Program-made: the position numbers and the translations under genes
Shown here: one piece after another, positions 6,424 through 6,883 of the stretch
Layout: each line of letters begins with the position of its first letter
Numbering within the stretch: position 1 is the first letter of the stretch
Source of the DNA: Planctomycetaceae bacterium
Lineage (GTDB): Bacteria > Planctomycetota > Planctomycetia > Planctomycetales > Planctomycetaceae
DNA length: 6,883 nucleotides
Direction of reading: 5' to 3'
Assembly (NCBI GenBank): GCA_016795125.1
Contig: JAEUIG010000095.1
Coordinates: 1-6,883 of the forward strand
The notes under the pieces: model-generated
What the model was told of the DNA's origin: nothing
Databases searched by the model: none
Seen by the model: the letters and a program-made list of their open reading frames with translations, nothing else

Positions 6424-6439
6424 GGCAAGTTGCATGCCG
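6424..6439 (-). promoter_or_regulatory. Candidate sigma-54 (-24/-12) promoter of the cytochrome-led operon
   Basis: Read on the minus strand, CGGCATG-N4-TTGCC matches 9 of 12 fixed positions of TGGCACG-N4-TTGCW. GG (6438-6437) and GC (6426-6425) are spaced exactly 12 bp first-G to first-G. The predicted transcript start is near 6413, giving a 26-nt leader that contains the AGGAG ribosome-binding site. No good sigma-70 pair was seen between here and the ATG. The operon downstream encodes a sigma-54 activator, which fits autoregulation. Confidence 0.6.
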
Positions 6440-6543
6440 GGTCACCGGAAACGTGAACCGCTGCAGAAGCCGGAGAAAAACGGGCGATGCTGCCACACTG
6501 GAAGCCTGCGAGGCCTGGGGAGGCGCTCCAGATCGCGCGCTTC

Positions 6544-6562
6544 GTGTGACAATATGACACAC
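6544..6562. promoter_or_regulatory. 19-bp near-palindrome, candidate upstream activator site
   Basis: GTGTGACAATATGACACAC is an inverted repeat with 8-bp arms around ATA, matching at 7 of 8 arm positions. Its centre lies about 140 bp upstream of the predicted cytochrome transcript start, the usual distance for an NtrC-type enhancer. Arms of TGTGA/TCACA character also recall CRP/FNR-family operators, but the spacing is off by one base from a CRP site. The locus regulator at 4406-5767 is my preferred binder (inference). Confidence 0.45.
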
Positions 6563-6581
6563 GTGCGTGGTCGTTTCCAAA

Positions 6582-6844
6582 ACACTCATTCCAGACGCGT
6601 GCCACGCCGGAGCAGTGTGGTTGAGACCCACAGATCGCACTGCAGGACCGTGAGGCACCTCGATCGTGAAGCCGACGCTTCGCACCAGACGCGGCCTCCG
6701 CTGGTTTTACGGGAGCAGTATCCCATTAAAATCGCTCTGCACCGGATAGTACCAGCTCGTCTGCCCGACGCTGCCGGAACTGGCGCTTGCGCCAATGAAG
6801 GCCGCAGTCTCTGGCTGGAAATACGGAGCGAGAGCGCGATTCAT
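6582..6844 (-). pseudogene. Decayed N-terminus of a CoA-binding (NDP-forming acyl-CoA synthetase / Pat-like) gene
   Basis: From ATG 6844 the frame reads LAPYFQPETAAFIGAS and then SGSVGQ, closely resembling the start of CoA-binding Rossmann domains in NDP-forming acyl-CoA synthetases and Pat-type protein acetyltransferases (L..LF.P.SVAVIGAS...GSVG). It continues to DFNGILLP and stops at TAA 6709-6707 after only 45 residues. The expected next motif, PVNP, appears as PVKP in the neighbouring frame at 6702-6713, so a one-base-type indel explains the stop. Further fragments that could belong to the domain occur in alternating frames: TIEVPHGP at 6644-6667 and SQPHCSGVARVWNEC to about 6582. The rest of the gene, normally several hundred residues, is absent, replaced by the cytochrome promoter region. 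The first 28 residues are the firm part; the downstream fragments are weaker. A real 45-residue peptide is the alternative. Confidence 0.55.
6781..6794. repeat. Perfect 14-bp inverted repeat
   Basis: TGGCGC-TT-GCGCCA is a perfect 6-bp-arm inverted repeat. It falls inside the coding part of the acyl-CoA synthetase-like remnant (over the GASAS codons), so it may simply reflect coding sequence; no T-run follows and it is not a terminator. Confidence 0.3.
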
Positions 6845-6883
6845 CGTGAATCATACGTGAACCGATGCACCGGCGGGATGCTG

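Noticed and set aside
6388..6435. Upstream in-frame start of the cytochrome at 6435
   Set aside because: The extension would put 16 non-signal residues ahead of the signal peptide and run through the -24/-12 element; AGGAG supports 6387.
6544..6562. CRP or FNR operator
   Set aside because: Half-sites resemble TGTGA, but the spacing is one base too long for CRP and the FNR core TTGAT/ATCAA is absent.
6592..6612. Perfect -24 half TGGCACG on the minus strand
   Set aside because: The -12 position reads TGGAA, lacking the essential GC, so it is not a convincing sigma-54 promoter.
6263..6795. Minus-strand ORFs of 69-140 codons in the right-hand non-coding region
   Set aside because: They overlap each other in different frames and show no coherent domain, ribosome-binding site or composition; the similarity seen is to fragments of one decayed gene.

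Overview
The window is about 6.9 kb of GC-rich bacterial DNA. Every gene I can support lies on the minus strand, so transcription runs from right to left. Sigma-54 regulation, a cytochrome c with a Sec signal peptide and short intergenic gaps fit a Proteobacterium with respiratory metabolism; the sequence does not let me name a genus.

Layout in transcription order: (1) 6582-6844, the decayed N-terminus of a CoA-binding, NDP-forming acyl-CoA synthetase or Pat-like acetyltransferase. (2) About 6390-6565, a regulatory region with a well-spaced sigma-54-type -24/-12 element and, about 140 bp upstream of its predicted start, a 19-bp near-palindrome. (3) 5920-6387, an exported mono-heme cytochrome of c'/c556-like architecture. 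(4) 5808-5909, a 33-residue single-pass membrane protein. (5) 4406-5767, a complete NtrC-family response regulator. (6) 3252-4409, a C-terminally membrane-anchored protein resembling the RMD1/YagE (DUF155) family. (7) 1653-3215, a fusion of an aminoglycoside-phosphotransferase-like kinase and a P-loop ATPase. (8) 1456-1652, an intergenic region with a second sigma-54-type element sharing the 8-mer CGGCATGC with the first. (9) 991-1455, a universal stress protein. (10) 1-931, the N-terminal 310 residues of a globin-coupled (protoglobin) sensor histidine kinase that runs off the left edge.

Working model (inference): the globin domain of the kinase binds heme and senses a gas such as O2 or NO. 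It signals to the NtrC-type regulator four genes upstream. The phosphorylated regulator activates sigma-54 RNA polymerase at the two candidate promoters, driving the cytochrome-led operon, which includes its own gene, and the stress protein-kinase unit. The window would then be a self-contained, autoregulated, heme-based gas-sensing locus whose outputs are an exported cytochrome, a micro-membrane protein, an RMD1-like protein, a kinase/ATPase fusion and a stress protein. The protein families are well supported; the regulatory wiring is a hypothesis.
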